DNA of 64,000 nt. Source: RGIG8700 sp045648505. Lineage in GTDB: Bacteria; Bacillota; Clostridia; RGIG6154. The DNA lies in NCBI GenBank assembly GCA_045648505.1, contig JAZROD010000010.1, positions 1 through 64,000 on the forward strand, written 5' to 3'. A model generated the notes under the pieces. It did not search any database, was not told the origin of the DNA, and worked only from the letters and a program-made list of their open reading frames with translations. How positions within the stretch are numbered: position 1 is the stretch's first letter; each line of letters starts with the position of its first letter. Shown one piece after another: positions 28,461 to 36,402 of this stretch. The position numbers and the translations under genes were made by a program.

Positions 28461-29315
28461 TTACTCTCCTATTTCAATTATTTCTCCTGAATTTACTTTA
28501 TATGGTTTTCCATCTACCTCAAACCATATTGTAAAGATATTAGGGTTATATACCCGTGTTGAATCTGCACTCCACACAAGAGCTTCATAAGCTTTAGTAT
28601 ATTCGTATATTTCCATACTTGTTGCATACCATATATCTTCACGGTTTGCCAATATCTTGCAGATATTTTCAAAATGGTTCCAGTTGTTTTTTCTTTCAAA
28701 TCCACTTGCGTGTCCGCTCATTAAGAAAAGCTTTGGATTCTGTCCTGCAATATAAATATTATTTATATCCAGATTAACGAATTTTTCTGCAATTTCATAT
28801 ATTTCGGGATGATTTTCAGATGCAGTGGGAGTCCATAAATACCAATCCTCAGGCATATCAAAATCAGGCTTATATCCTGTTAAACGACTGTAAACAATTC
28901 CAAGGTCTTTAAGATATGTTTTAATTGTTCCCCAGTTATTTCCGTAAAGCATTTTTGTACTGTCCGGATACGCCATACCCCTTACGATAACACCGAAATC
29001 TTTTTCAAGCTCAAGTCTTGCGTCAAGAACATCTTTTATGCCCTCAACAGGTCTTACGAGACCTAACCCCTTGTGAAAAGCTCCGTGTACTGCAATTTCG
29101 TGACCTCTGCCAATAATATATTCCTTTGCTTCGGCAACCGTAAGCATATTGCCAAACATTTCATTTGATTTCTGACTGTTTAAATTAAAAGTACATTTAA
29201 TTCCATACTCTGCCATAATATCTGAAAGCTTTTTGTTTGCCACTGCATTATCATCATAGCTAAAAGAAACTGCTTTTCCTTTTCCTTCAGGAAAACGCAT
29301 AAATATGTATCTCAT
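28461..29315 (-). CDS. Polysaccharide deacetylase (NodB-type) family protein
   Basis: The product is 284 aa. The NodB fold is seen in AVSFSYDDNAVANKKL (two Asp), TFNLNSQ and HEIAVHGAFHKGL (His pair for metal). There is no signal peptide; many such cytoplasmic homologs have unknown substrates. The frame can be extended 16 codons upstream, but AAGGGGGATAAGTTG directly before the ATG at 29315 decides this start. It is first in a two-gene operon with the serine hydrolase. Confidence 0.82.
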   Translation of the reverse strand: MRYIFMRFPEGKGKAVSFSYDDNAVANKKLSDIMAEYGIKCTFNLNSQKSNEMFGNMLTVAEAKEYIIGRGHEIAVHGAFHKGLGLVRPVEGIKDVLDARLELEKDFGVIVRGMAYPDSTKMLYGNNWGTIKTYLKDLGIVYSRLTGYKPDFDMPEDWYLWTPTASENHPEIYEIAEKFVNLDINNIYIAGQNPKLFLMSGHASGFERKNNWNHFENICKILANREDIWYATSMEIYEYTKAYEALVWSADSTRVYNPNIFTIWFEVDGKPYKVNSGEIIEIGE

Positions 29316-29334
29316 CAACTTATCCCCCTTCATC

Positions 29335-29363
29335 ATTCTAGCACATACAAAATTAAATTTCAA
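29335..29363 (-). promoter_or_regulatory. Sigma-A promoter of the deacetylase-hydrolase operon
   Basis: Minus strand: TTGAAA, 17-bp spacer, TAGAAT. Confidence 0.7.
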
Positions 29364-29373
29364 CAGAATTTTC

Positions 29374-29402
29374 TTTACATACTCAAATGTTTATGTTATA
29401 AT
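29374..29402 (+). promoter_or_regulatory. Sigma-A promoter of the hemolysin-III-type gene
   Basis: TTTACA, 17-bp spacer, TATAAT; divergent from the promoter at 29335-29363. Confidence 0.8.
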
Positions 29403-29439
29403 CTGTTATACAAAACTACATCAATTAGAGGGTGGAATT

Positions 29440-30105
29440 ATGTCGAAAAGAGAAATAACTATTCCCGACTATACTAAAGGTGAAGAAATTTTCAATATGG
29501 TTTCTCATATAGTCGGCGGCGGAGTGGGAATTGTTGCTCTTACGCTCTGTGTTATCTTTGCCGCACTTCACGGAAATGTATACGGAGTTGTGGGAAGTGC
29601 AATTTATGGTGCTTCAATGATAGTTTTATACGCAATGTCAAGCATATATCACGGTCTTAAACCTCACCTTGTGGCAAAAAAGGTTTTCAGAATTATAGAC
29701 CATTGCTCAATTTTTCTGCTCATAGCCGGCACATACACTCCAATCGTACTTTCACCTTTAAGAGAATACAGTACATCACTGGGCTGGACATACTTTGGCG
29801 TTGTCTGGGGGCTTGCAGTTTTCGGAATAACCATAACTGCAGTTAATCTTAAATGTTCCAAAGCAATCTCCGGCATATGCTATCTTTTAATGGGATGGTG
29901 CATTGTTGCCGCCTGGAAACCTACCGTTGCCGCTCTTGGCATAGGCGGAATTGTTTTTCTTCTGGCAGGCGGAATTTCCTATACAATCGGTGCAGGAATT
30001 TACTACTTTTTGAAAAAATACCGCTATGCACATTCAATTTTTCATCTGTTCGTACTGATAGGAAGTATTCTGCAGATGTTTGCGGTTTTATTTTATGTTG
30101 TATGA
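29440..30105 (+). CDS. Hemolysin III / PAQR-family membrane protein
   Basis: The product is 221 aa with seven predicted membrane helices. PAQR signatures are present: HIVGGGVGIVAL, SSIYHGLKP, the conserved RIIDHCSIFLLIAGTYTPI and the final YAHSIFHLFVLIGS with the paired His. The family binds zinc and has been linked to membrane homeostasis; 'hemolysin' is only a historical name. The open frame starts 45 codons earlier, but GAGGGTGG before 29440 and the promoter just upstream fix this start. Confidence 0.9.
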   Translation: MSKREITIPDYTKGEEIFNMVSHIVGGGVGIVALTLCVIFAALHGNVYGVVGSAIYGASMIVLYAMSSIYHGLKPHLVAKKVFRIIDHCSIFLLIAGTYTPIVLSPLREYSTSLGWTYFGVVWGLAVFGITITAVNLKCSKAISGICYLLMGWCIVAAWKPTVAALGIGGIVFLLAGGISYTIGAGIYYFLKKYRYAHSIFHLFVLIGSILQMFAVLFYVV

Positions 30106-30137
30106 AATTAACTACCATTTCGGTAGTTAATTTTTTT
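30106..30137 (+). terminator. Terminator
   Basis: Stem AATTAACTACC/GGTAGTTAATT followed by TTTTT. Confidence 0.85.
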
Positions 30138-30215
30138 ATGGACAATTGTAAAGTTTTATGTTATAATCCAAATATGGATGAAAAATCCAAAACAAAAGAA
30201 GGAGATGTTTTAAAA

Positions 30216-31577
30216 ATGGAAAAATTGTTCAAACTCAAAGAACACGGCACCAATGTTAAAACCGAAATCATTGCCGGTATTACTACATTCCTTGCGATGT
30301 CTTACATCCTTGCAGTAAACCCTGGCTATCTCGGTGGTATCCCTGGTGCATCAGCTGCTGCTATCTTTATGGCAACTGCCCTTTCAGCAGCAATCGCTAC
30401 ACTTTGTATGGCATTCTTTGCAAACTACCCTGTTGCTCTTGCTTCAGGTATGGGTCTTAATGCATTCTTCGCATTCACAGTATGCGGTGCTATGGGCTAT
30501 TCATACGAAGTTGCTCTTACAGCTATCTTAATCGAAGGTATTATCTTTATGATACTTTCACTCTTCAAATTCAGAGAAGCTTTGGTAAACAAAATCCCTG
30601 CTAACCTTAAATTCGGTATTACTGCAGGTATCGGTTTATTTATCGCAATTATCGCTCTTATCAACGCTAAAATCGTTGTTGCAGACCCTGCTACAACAGT
30701 TGCTCTTGGTAACATTGCAGCTCCTGGTGTTGTACTTGCTTTGGTTGGTCTTCTCATTATCGCAGTTTTAGAACACTTTAAGGTTCCTGGCGGAATTTTA
30801 CTTGGTATTATCGCTACCTGGATTTTAGGTATTCTTGCTGAACTCGTTGGCTGGTACATTCCTGATCCTGCAAACGGCGTTTACTCTGTAATTCCTAACC
30901 TTTCATGGGAAGCTATCAAAGCTAACTTTGCTGCTCCTGCTCTCTTTAAGTTCGATTTTGCATTTATTGCACAGAACTTTGCAGGTTTTGCAATTGTAGT
31001 TTTCACATTCCTTTATACAGATATTTTTGATACTGTTGGTACACTTATCGGTGTTGCACAGAAAGGTAACCTTCTTAATGAAGACGGTAGCCTTCCAAAA
31101 GCATCAGGTGCTTTAATGGCAGACGCTGTTGGTACAGTTGTAGGTGCTTGCCTTGGTACATCAACAGTTACAAGCTATGTTGAATCAAGTGCAGGTGTTG
31201 CTGCAGGCGGAAGAACAGGTTTAACAGCTCTTACAACAGCAGTTATGTTCTTACTTGCTATTCCACTTGCTCCTTTATTCCTTGCAATCCCAAGCTTCGC
31301 TACAGCTCCTGCTATGCTCTATGTTGCTCTTCTTATGCTTTCAGCTATTAAGAATGTAGACTTCTCATCAGATGCTGCAGACACAATCGGTGCTTTCCTC
31401 GCAATCATTATGATGCCACTCACATACTCAATTGCAAACGGTATTATGTTTGGTATCCTTTCATGGGTTGTTCTTAAAATCCTCACAGGCAAAGCTAAAG
31501 ATATCAGCGGTGTAATGTGGGTTTCAGTTGCATTATTCGTACTTTATATCGTTCTTAAAGTTATGGGTCTTGCATAA
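30216..31577 (+). CDS. NCS2/AzgA-family purine permease
   Basis: The product is 453 aa, a 12-14-helix importer of adenine, guanine or hypoxanthine by proton symport. AzgA-type signatures are visible: TFLAMSYILAVNPGYLG near residue 25, GMGLNAFFAFTVC, FLYTDIFDTVGTLIGVAQKG and GTSTVTSYVESSAGVAAGGRTGLTAL. The ribosome site AAGAAGGAG decides the start at 30216. I see no purine riboswitch in the short upstream gap. A TATAAT lies at about 30159, with a weak -35. Confidence 0.92.
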   Translation: MEKLFKLKEHGTNVKTEIIAGITTFLAMSYILAVNPGYLGGIPGASAAAIFMATALSAAIATLCMAFFANYPVALASGMGLNAFFAFTVCGAMGYSYEVALTAILIEGIIFMILSLFKFREALVNKIPANLKFGITAGIGLFIAIIALINAKIVVADPATTVALGNIAAPGVVLALVGLLIIAVLEHFKVPGGILLGIIATWILGILAELVGWYIPDPANGVYSVIPNLSWEAIKANFAAPALFKFDFAFIAQNFAGFAIVVFTFLYTDIFDTVGTLIGVAQKGNLLNEDGSLPKASGALMADAVGTVVGACLGTSTVTSYVESSAGVAAGGRTGLTALTTAVMFLLAIPLAPLFLAIPSFATAPAMLYVALLMLSAIKNVDFSSDAADTIGAFLAIIMMPLTYSIANGIMFGILSWVVLKILTGKAKDISGVMWVSVALFVLYIVLKVMGLA

Positions 31578-31590
31578 AACTAAAAAATTT

Positions 31591-31617
31591 AAGGTGTCCG
31601 TAAGGACACCTTTTTTA
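31591..31617. terminator. Bidirectional terminator
   Basis: Stem AAGGTGTCC/GGACACCTT, loop GTAA, T-run. Confidence 0.85.
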
Positions 31618-32232
31618 TTTAATATAATCTTTCGGATTTACACTTTTTCCGTCTTTTATCATTTCAAAATGTATATGGCTTTCCTGACCTGTTTCAATCA
31701 GTGAGGTATCTCCCACGCCATTGATTATCTCACCTTTTTTCACCCTTTCTCCTTCCGAAACCATATCCATTGAAGAAAGATTTGCATATACGGTCTTAAA
31801 ACCGTTTTCATGGTCTATTACTACTGTTATTCCCATTAGTGCATCATTCCTGACACTCTCTACAACACCCTTTTCCGATGCATACACCTTATCAAGAATT
31901 TTTGCCTTTATATCCACTCCGTTATGAACTCTGTAATCTCTTAAAGTTTCACTATACACAAGCATTCCGTCTGAAAATTCTTTTATTATTTCTCCCCCTG
32001 TGGGATATTGCGGAGTAAAGGGTTGTTCTGCTTCAACTGCTGTTTCTTCTTTTTCCAGCTCTTTGTCTTCGATTTTCATTTCATTCTCCACAACAACCGC
32101 TTTACCTGAAACCACCTCTTTTTCAGGTTCTTTTTCTTCGCTTTTCCTGTCACTTACCGATGTTGCGGAAAGACATATTGCTATAATGATTGCCATATAA
32201 ATAAATCTTTTATGAATCCTGTTTTTTTTCAT
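31615..32232 (-). CDS. M23/LytM-domain membrane protein, SpoIIQ-like
   Basis: The product is 205 aa. A membrane anchor (residues 8-25) is followed by a charged linker rich in Glu and Lys, then a LytM domain with VHNGVDIKA (H-x3-D) and SHIHFEMIKDG (H-x-H); all three zinc ligands are present. Size and layout match clostridial SpoIIQ, the forespore partner of SpoIIIAH in the engulfment channel. GGGAGGCAGAGC before 32232 sets the start, nine codons inside the longest frame. The upstream promoter looks sigma-F/G-like. Another small LytM endopeptidase is the alternative. Confidence 0.7.
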   Translation of the reverse strand: MKKNRIHKRFIYMAIIIAICLSATSVSDRKSEEKEPEKEVVSGKAVVVENEMKIEDKELEKEETAVEAEQPFTPQYPTGGEIIKEFSDGMLVYSETLRDYRVHNGVDIKAKILDKVYASEKGVVESVRNDALMGITVVIDHENGFKTVYANLSSMDMVSEGERVKKGEIINGVGDTSLIETGQESHIHFEMIKDGKSVNPKDYIK

Positions 32233-32259
32233 GCTCTGCCTCCCTTGTTTAATTACCAT

Positions 32260-32289
32260 TATTATTCACCAGAATTTAATATAATATAC
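32260..32289 (-). promoter_or_regulatory. Sigma-F/G-like promoter of the SpoIIQ-like gene
   Basis: Minus strand: GTATA, 18-bp spacer, AATAATA (six of seven bases of the sigma-G -10 CATNNTA). The overlap of sigma-F and sigma-G patterns makes the assignment tentative. Confidence 0.45.
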
Positions 32290-32311
32290 ATGTGTTTTTT
32301 TAAAAAAACTA

Positions 32312-32340
32312 TTGCTAAAAACCACAATATATGGTATTAT
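32312..32340 (+). promoter_or_regulatory. Sigma-A promoter of the third SLH gene
   Basis: TTGCTA, 17-bp spacer, TATTAT. Confidence 0.6.
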
Positions 32341-32376
32341 ATACTTATAAAACTACATATTAGAGGTGGGAATGTT

Positions 32377-34188
32377 ATGAAAAAGAAAATTATTGCGATT
32401 TTAGTCTGTGTTGTACTTCTTCTTTCTCAGGTAAGCGCACTCGCATTTGACGATGTTAAGGGCCACTGGGCAGCAGATACAATCAAAAAAATGTCAGACC
32501 TTAAAATCATTAACGGCTACGATGCAAAAACTTTTGGTCCTGAAGACCCTGTAAGAAGAGTTGACTCTCTCCTTCTCGTTTCAAGGATTTTAGGTGCATC
32601 TGATTCTTCTCAGGAAGCATATCTTGATGCTGCTTATACAAAATATTTTCCAAATGTAAATATTTTAGGTTATTCTGCTTATGAAAAGACTCTTGCATAT
32701 CTTTTATACAGAAATGCGTACACAGCTGCAGACCTTAAAGATTTCGTTGCAAATTCTGCAGGCGATAAAGCATTAAAAAGATATGAAGCTGCAATCATCC
32801 TTGTTAAAGTTATGGGCGCAGAAGAAGAAGTTAAATTAAATTCAATGCCAATGCTCGAATTTGACGATTCTGCACAAATCCCTGCATCTGCAAAGGCTTA
32901 TGTTGAATACTGTGCTACAAACGGTCTTATGAAGGGGATGGATGACAATAACTTCAGCCCTAACACAAATGTAACAAGAGCTCAGATGGCTACAATGCTT
33001 AACACAGTTATGCAGAAGCTTGACTTCTCATACTCTGCAGGTGTTGTTTCAAATGTAAACACATTAACTGATGCAGTTACATACATTGATGCTTCAGGCA
33101 ACGAAAAGAGCGTTAATCTTGTTGGCGAAGTTCCTGTTAAGCTTGACGGCGGAGACCTTGCAGATGTTGCAAGCATCAAAAACGGTATGAAGATTAATGT
33201 TATCTACAGCGATGATAAGCTTTATGCTATCGAATTTGCTTCTGTTGTTACAGATTCTGTATACCAGGGTATTTATATGGGTAATGTTTCATCAAGCACA
33301 GGAAATAAAATCAAGTATAAAGAAGCTATCACAGATACAACAACACTTGAAATTCCTCTTGCTGATGACTGCGCAATCACATTCAACAACAAAGCAGTTG
33401 CTCTTAACGACATCGCTAAAGAAGCTTCTGTTAAAATCACTGTAAGCGAAGGTAAAGCGATTTCTGTTGAAGCAGCAGAATCAACAAGAACTGCTACAGG
33501 TACTATTACAGAATTCACATACGACACTCCATCTTCAATCTCTATAAAATCTACAGACGGAACAGTTACTGCATACGAACTGGGTACAACTGTTGCAGTT
33601 AAGAAAAATAACAAAGATTCTGCTGTTTCTGAACTTACTATCGGAGATAAGGTTACACTTACAATTAAATACAATAAAGTTTCTGCTATCAATGCAACAA
33701 GCTCAACAAAGAATATAACAGGTAAAATTACAAAGATTGTTATTTCTTCAGAAGATCCGCAGATTACAATTTCAAACAGCAGCGGTTCTATTGATTGCAG
33801 TGTAAACTCAACAAAAACAGACTATATCAAAATCAATGGTCAGAATTGCAGCATTTATGATTTAAAACTTGGTTACGAAGCAGTTGTTGAACTTGAAAGT
33901 TCTTCAGTTAAGAGCATCAGCATCACAGCAGTTGACACTGCAGTTGGTGAATCAGCTTCAATCGCAGGTTCTGTTGTAGCAGTTGACACAAACTTCAACT
34001 TCATCACAATTTCAACTGTTTCAGGTGAAACAAAACAGATTTTCGTAAGCGAAGATACTTATATTGTTGATAGCTCAACAACAAAGGTTAAGAAGCTTTC
34101 AACTATCAAAGCAGGCGATACAATCACCGCAACAGTTTCAACAACAGACAATGCAACACTCGTTGCTATTACAATCGTTATAATGTAA
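32377..34188 (+). CDS. S-layer-homology protein
   Basis: The product is 603 aa with a signal peptide (MKKKIIAILVCVVLLLSQ to about residue 23). The first SLH domain is canonical (FDDVKGHWAADTIKKM, FGPEDPVRRVDSL); a second, divergent one spans the KYFPNVNILGYSAYEKT region, and a third (FDDSAQIPASAKAYVEYCA, FSPNTNVTRAQMATML) ends near residue 210. The rest is beta-rich with short strand repeats ending in GDTITATVSTTDN. It is anchored to the wall polymer. GAGGTGGG before 32377 fixes the start, since the open frame runs 55 codons further up through a promoter. Confidence 0.88.
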   Translation: MKKKIIAILVCVVLLLSQVSALAFDDVKGHWAADTIKKMSDLKIINGYDAKTFGPEDPVRRVDSLLLVSRILGASDSSQEAYLDAAYTKYFPNVNILGYSAYEKTLAYLLYRNAYTAADLKDFVANSAGDKALKRYEAAIILVKVMGAEEEVKLNSMPMLEFDDSAQIPASAKAYVEYCATNGLMKGMDDNNFSPNTNVTRAQMATMLNTVMQKLDFSYSAGVVSNVNTLTDAVTYIDASGNEKSVNLVGEVPVKLDGGDLADVASIKNGMKINVIYSDDKLYAIEFASVVTDSVYQGIYMGNVSSSTGNKIKYKEAITDTTTLEIPLADDCAITFNNKAVALNDIAKEASVKITVSEGKAISVEAAESTRTATGTITEFTYDTPSSISIKSTDGTVTAYELGTTVAVKKNNKDSAVSELTIGDKVTLTIKYNKVSAINATSSTKNITGKITKIVISSEDPQITISNSSGSIDCSVNSTKTDYIKINGQNCSIYDLKLGYEAVVELESSSVKSISITAVDTAVGESASIAGSVVAVDTNFNFITISTVSGETKQIFVSEDTYIVDSSTTKVKKLSTIKAGDTITATVSTTDNATLVAITIVIM

Positions 34189-34196
34189 CATAAAAT

Positions 34197-34226
34197 CAAG
34201 CCCGAACTTACGGTTCGGGCTTTGCT
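34197..34226 (+). terminator. Terminator of the third SLH gene
   Basis: Stem AAGCCCGAAC/GTTCGGGCTT with loop TTACG. Confidence 0.75.
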
Positions 34227-34239
34227 TTAAGGAGATAAT

Positions 34240-34866
34240 ATGCTTTATAAGACTCAAAAATATTATGACTATATGGAAACCTTCGGTCATCCTGATTGTC
34301 CCACTTGTGTGCTCCTTTCAAAATGGAGAAGCACTTATATAGACACTTTTCTGTACGAATGTGTTAACGACAGAAGTATGAGAAAAAGAATAAGAGAAAC
34401 AGGCGGTTTCTGTAAAGACCACGCTTTAGCAATGATGAAAAAAGGTGACCCACTTGGTCATAGTGTTATATACACAACTCTCATAGACGAATATATTGAT
34501 GCTATGAACAAAAAAATGAAGCCAGGCTGTCTTATGTGTGACCTTGAAACATTACACGAAGAAATCCTTTTAAAAAGCTTTATAGCCTCATTTACGGAAT
34601 CAGACGAGTTTGCTCAGAAGTTTGCAGACACAAAATCATGCATCTGCAGACCGCACTTAAAAAAGATGAAAAAGCTCACCAGAAACAAAGAGCTTTTTGC
34701 AAAGCTTGACGAAGTGCAGATAGAAAACTTAAAATATGCAAAAGGATGTCTTGACGAAATAATACGAAAGCACGATTACCGCTACAATAAAGAACAACTC
34801 ACCAAAGAAGAAGAAATTGCCTGGAAAAGAGCAGTTAAGCTGATGAGCGGTATTTTAGACGAATAA
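34240..34866 (+). CDS. Cys-rich cytoplasmic protein, probably DUF6062
   Basis: The product is 208 aa and helical. Cys/His clusters that could bind zinc are CPTC near residue 20, GFCKDH near 77, CLMC near 117 and CICRPH near 155. This spacing resembles the DUF6062 family found in Clostridia, whose function is unknown; the family call is from memory of the motif pattern. AAGGAGATA precedes the ATG. The stop codon lies in the hairpin of a partial family A element. Confidence 0.6.
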   Translation: MLYKTQKYYDYMETFGHPDCPTCVLLSKWRSTYIDTFLYECVNDRSMRKRIRETGGFCKDHALAMMKKGDPLGHSVIYTTLIDEYIDAMNKKMKPGCLMCDLETLHEEILLKSFIASFTESDEFAQKFADTKSCICRPHLKKMKKLTRNKELFAKLDEVQIENLKYAKGCLDEIIRKHDYRYNKEQLTKEEEIAWKRAVKLMSGILDE

Positions 34867-34968
34867 AAAGCTCACATCTGTGAGCTTTTTATTCGTTTTG
34901 TTATAATTAGCAGATACTCAATATCTAAATTTTACTGCTTTTTGCGTTCTGGGGGATTTTAACATTCC
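34867..34968 (+). mobile_element. Dispersed element family A, partial copy
   Basis: Only the right half is present: a GCTCAC/GTGAGC hairpin with T-run, then TTCGTTTTGTTATAA, TTTTACTGC and the end GATTTTAACATTCC. It aligns with 21262-21368. The hairpin doubles as terminator for the preceding gene. Confidence 0.55.
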
Positions 34969-34971
34969 CTT

Positions 34972-35601
34972 TTATTTTGTACCAAAGATTCTGTCCCCTG
35001 CATCACCAAGACCCGGAACAATATATTTATGGTCATTTAATTTTTCATCAAGACCTGCAACATAAATATCAACATCAGGATGTGCATCCTGAACAACCTT
35101 AACGCCTTCAGGTGCAGCAATAAGATTCATCATCTTAATGTTTTTACCGCCTCTGTCTTTAATCATCTGAATGGCAGCTGCAGCACTTCCGCCTGTTGCA
35201 AGCATTGGGTCAACAACGATAATATCTCTGTCTTCAATATTGTTTGGAAGCTTGCAATAGTATTCAACAGGTTCTGCAGTTACAGGGTCTCTGTAAAGAC
35301 CGATGTGTCCCACTCTTGCTACAGGAACAAGTTTCAAGATTCCGTCAACCATACCAAGACCCGCTCTTAAAATAGGAACAATACAGATTTTTTTACCTGC
35401 AATAATTTTTGATGTTGTTTTGCAGATAGGTGTTTCAACTTCTGTATCTTTAAGTGGGAAATCTCTTGTTATTTCATATGCCATAAGCATTGCAATTTCA
35501 TTTAAAAGCTCTCTGAAATCTTTTGTTTCTGTGTCTTTATCTCTCATAAGAGTAAGTTTGTGTTGAATCATTGGATGATCAAGTACATGTAAATTGCTCA
35601 T
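34972..35601 (-). CDS. upp: Uracil phosphoribosyltransferase
   Basis: The product is 209 aa. It converts uracil and PRPP to UMP in pyrimidine salvage. The PRPP-binding loop is DPMLATGGSAAAAI near residues 131-144. The N-terminus (VLDHPMIQHKLTLMRDKDT) and the final YIVPGLGDAGDRIFGTK, which forms the uracil site, are typical. It is monocistronic with a consensus promoter at 35634-35662 and AAGGAGA ribosome site. Confidence 0.96.
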   Translation of the reverse strand: MSNLHVLDHPMIQHKLTLMRDKDTETKDFRELLNEIAMLMAYEITRDFPLKDTEVETPICKTTSKIIAGKKICIVPILRAGLGMVDGILKLVPVARVGHIGLYRDPVTAEPVEYYCKLPNNIEDRDIIVVDPMLATGGSAAAAIQMIKDRGGKNIKMMNLIAAPEGVKVVQDAHPDVDIYVAGLDEKLNDHKYIVPGLGDAGDRIFGTK

Positions 35602-35633
35602 TTTTCATATCTCCTTATCTTCTCTTTTTTACA

Positions 35634-35662
35634 ATTATACAACAAAATAAAAATATTTTCAA
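35634..35662 (-). promoter_or_regulatory. Sigma-A promoter of upp
   Basis: Minus strand: TTGAAA, 17-bp spacer, TATAAT. Confidence 0.8.
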
Positions 35663-35681
35663 TAACTTTTGCAAAAAACAC

Positions 35682-35710
35682 TTGACAAATTCAAAAAAAA
35701 CAATTATAAT
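35682..35710 (+). promoter_or_regulatory. Consensus sigma-A promoter of the tRNA pair
   Basis: TTGACA, 17-bp spacer, TATAAT: a perfect consensus, as expected for stable RNA. Confidence 0.88.
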
Positions 35711-35738
35711 GTTCAAGTACGAAAAAGAAAACCTATAT

Positions 35739-35815
35739 GGCGGTGTAGCTCAGCTGGCTAGAGCAAACGGTTCATACCCGTTAGGTCGGTGGTTCGAATC
35801 CACTCGCCGCTACCA
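35739..35815 (+). tRNA. tRNA-Met (CAT), elongator type
   Basis: A 77-nt cloverleaf. The acceptor GGCGGTG pairs with CGCCGCT and CCA is encoded. The anticodon stem AACGG/CCGTT holds loop TTCATAC. The sequence resembles the Bacillus elongator tRNA-Met and lacks the C1-A72 mismatch of initiator tRNA. A lysidine-modified Ile2 identity is less likely. Confidence 0.9.
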
Positions 35816-35818
35816 TAT

Positions 35819-35894
35819 GGGAGCATAGCTCAGCTGGGAGAGCATCTGCCTTACAAGCAGAGGGTCATAGGTTCGAGCCCTATTGTTCCCACCA
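35819..35894 (+). tRNA. tRNA-Val (TAC)
   Basis: A 76-nt cloverleaf. The acceptor GGGAGCA pairs with TGTTCCC and CCA is encoded. The anticodon stem TCTGC/GCAGA holds loop CTTACAA. It is three bases after tRNA-Met, so both come from one transcript. Confidence 0.93.
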
Positions 35895-35935
35895 AAACAA
35901 GCAGACATCCATTAGGATGTCTGTTTTGTTTTCAA
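35895..35935 (+). terminator. Terminator of the tRNA operon
   Basis: Stem GCAGACATCC/GGATGTCTGT with loop ATTA and T-rich tail. Confidence 0.85.
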
Positions 35936-36006
35936 TGACTTTCTTTAGGCTCGAACCTGTGAAGGTTTTTGCGTTAAGAAAAAGATTAATAATCTTTTTT
36001 AGTGAA

Positions 36007-36031
36007 AAGCCCCTGCAAATGCAGGGGCAAG
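36007..36031 (-). terminator. Terminator at the end of the phage-derived cassette
   Basis: On the minus strand a GCCCCTGC/GCAGGGGC stem is followed by TTTT, just after the holin stop. Confidence 0.85.
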
Positions 36032-36033
36032 GT

Positions 36034-36402
36034 TTATTTATTTTCCAGTTGTTTAAGAACTTCTTTTAATTTTTCAGGAAATGCAATTCCCATTTCGCAG
36101 GCGTTTTCAAGAATCGATATTGCTTCATTTGCCATATAAAAGCTGATGGCAATATGCCTTAATTCTTCTACTCCAACTACCTGACCTGCAAAATTTGACA
36201 AGCATATAACACTTAATATACACAGTTTTTTGAGTATGCCGTTGAATCCTGCCTTACTTGACAGTTTTTTGTTATAAACCGCACTTAACACGCCTGTGAT
36301 ATAGTCAACAATCATAACGCAAATCAGTATTTTAAGCATAACATCCAGATCACCCATAAAAAACGACACTAAAGATATAATTATTCCCGTCATTCTTTTC
36401 AT
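36034..36402 (-). CDS. Phage holin (TcdE/Cph1-type)
   Basis: The product is 122 aa with three or four hydrophobic helices, including the family core MLKILICVMIVDYITGVLSA, and KAGFNGILKKLCIL. It fits the Phage_holin_4 family, which forms membrane lesions for lysis or toxin release. Normally an amidase or other endolysin follows; here only a terminator and a tRNA follow. Its ATGA overlaps the upstream baseplate gene. Confidence 0.88.
   Translation of the reverse strand: MKRMTGIIISLVSFFMGDLDVMLKILICVMIVDYITGVLSAVYNKKLSSKAGFNGILKKLCILSVICLSNFAGQVVGVEELRHIAISFYMANEAISILENACEMGIAFPEKLKEVLKQLENK

Noticed and set aside
30138..30215. Purine riboswitch before the NCS2 permease
   Set aside because: The gap is under 80 bases and contains no recognisable aptamer stems.
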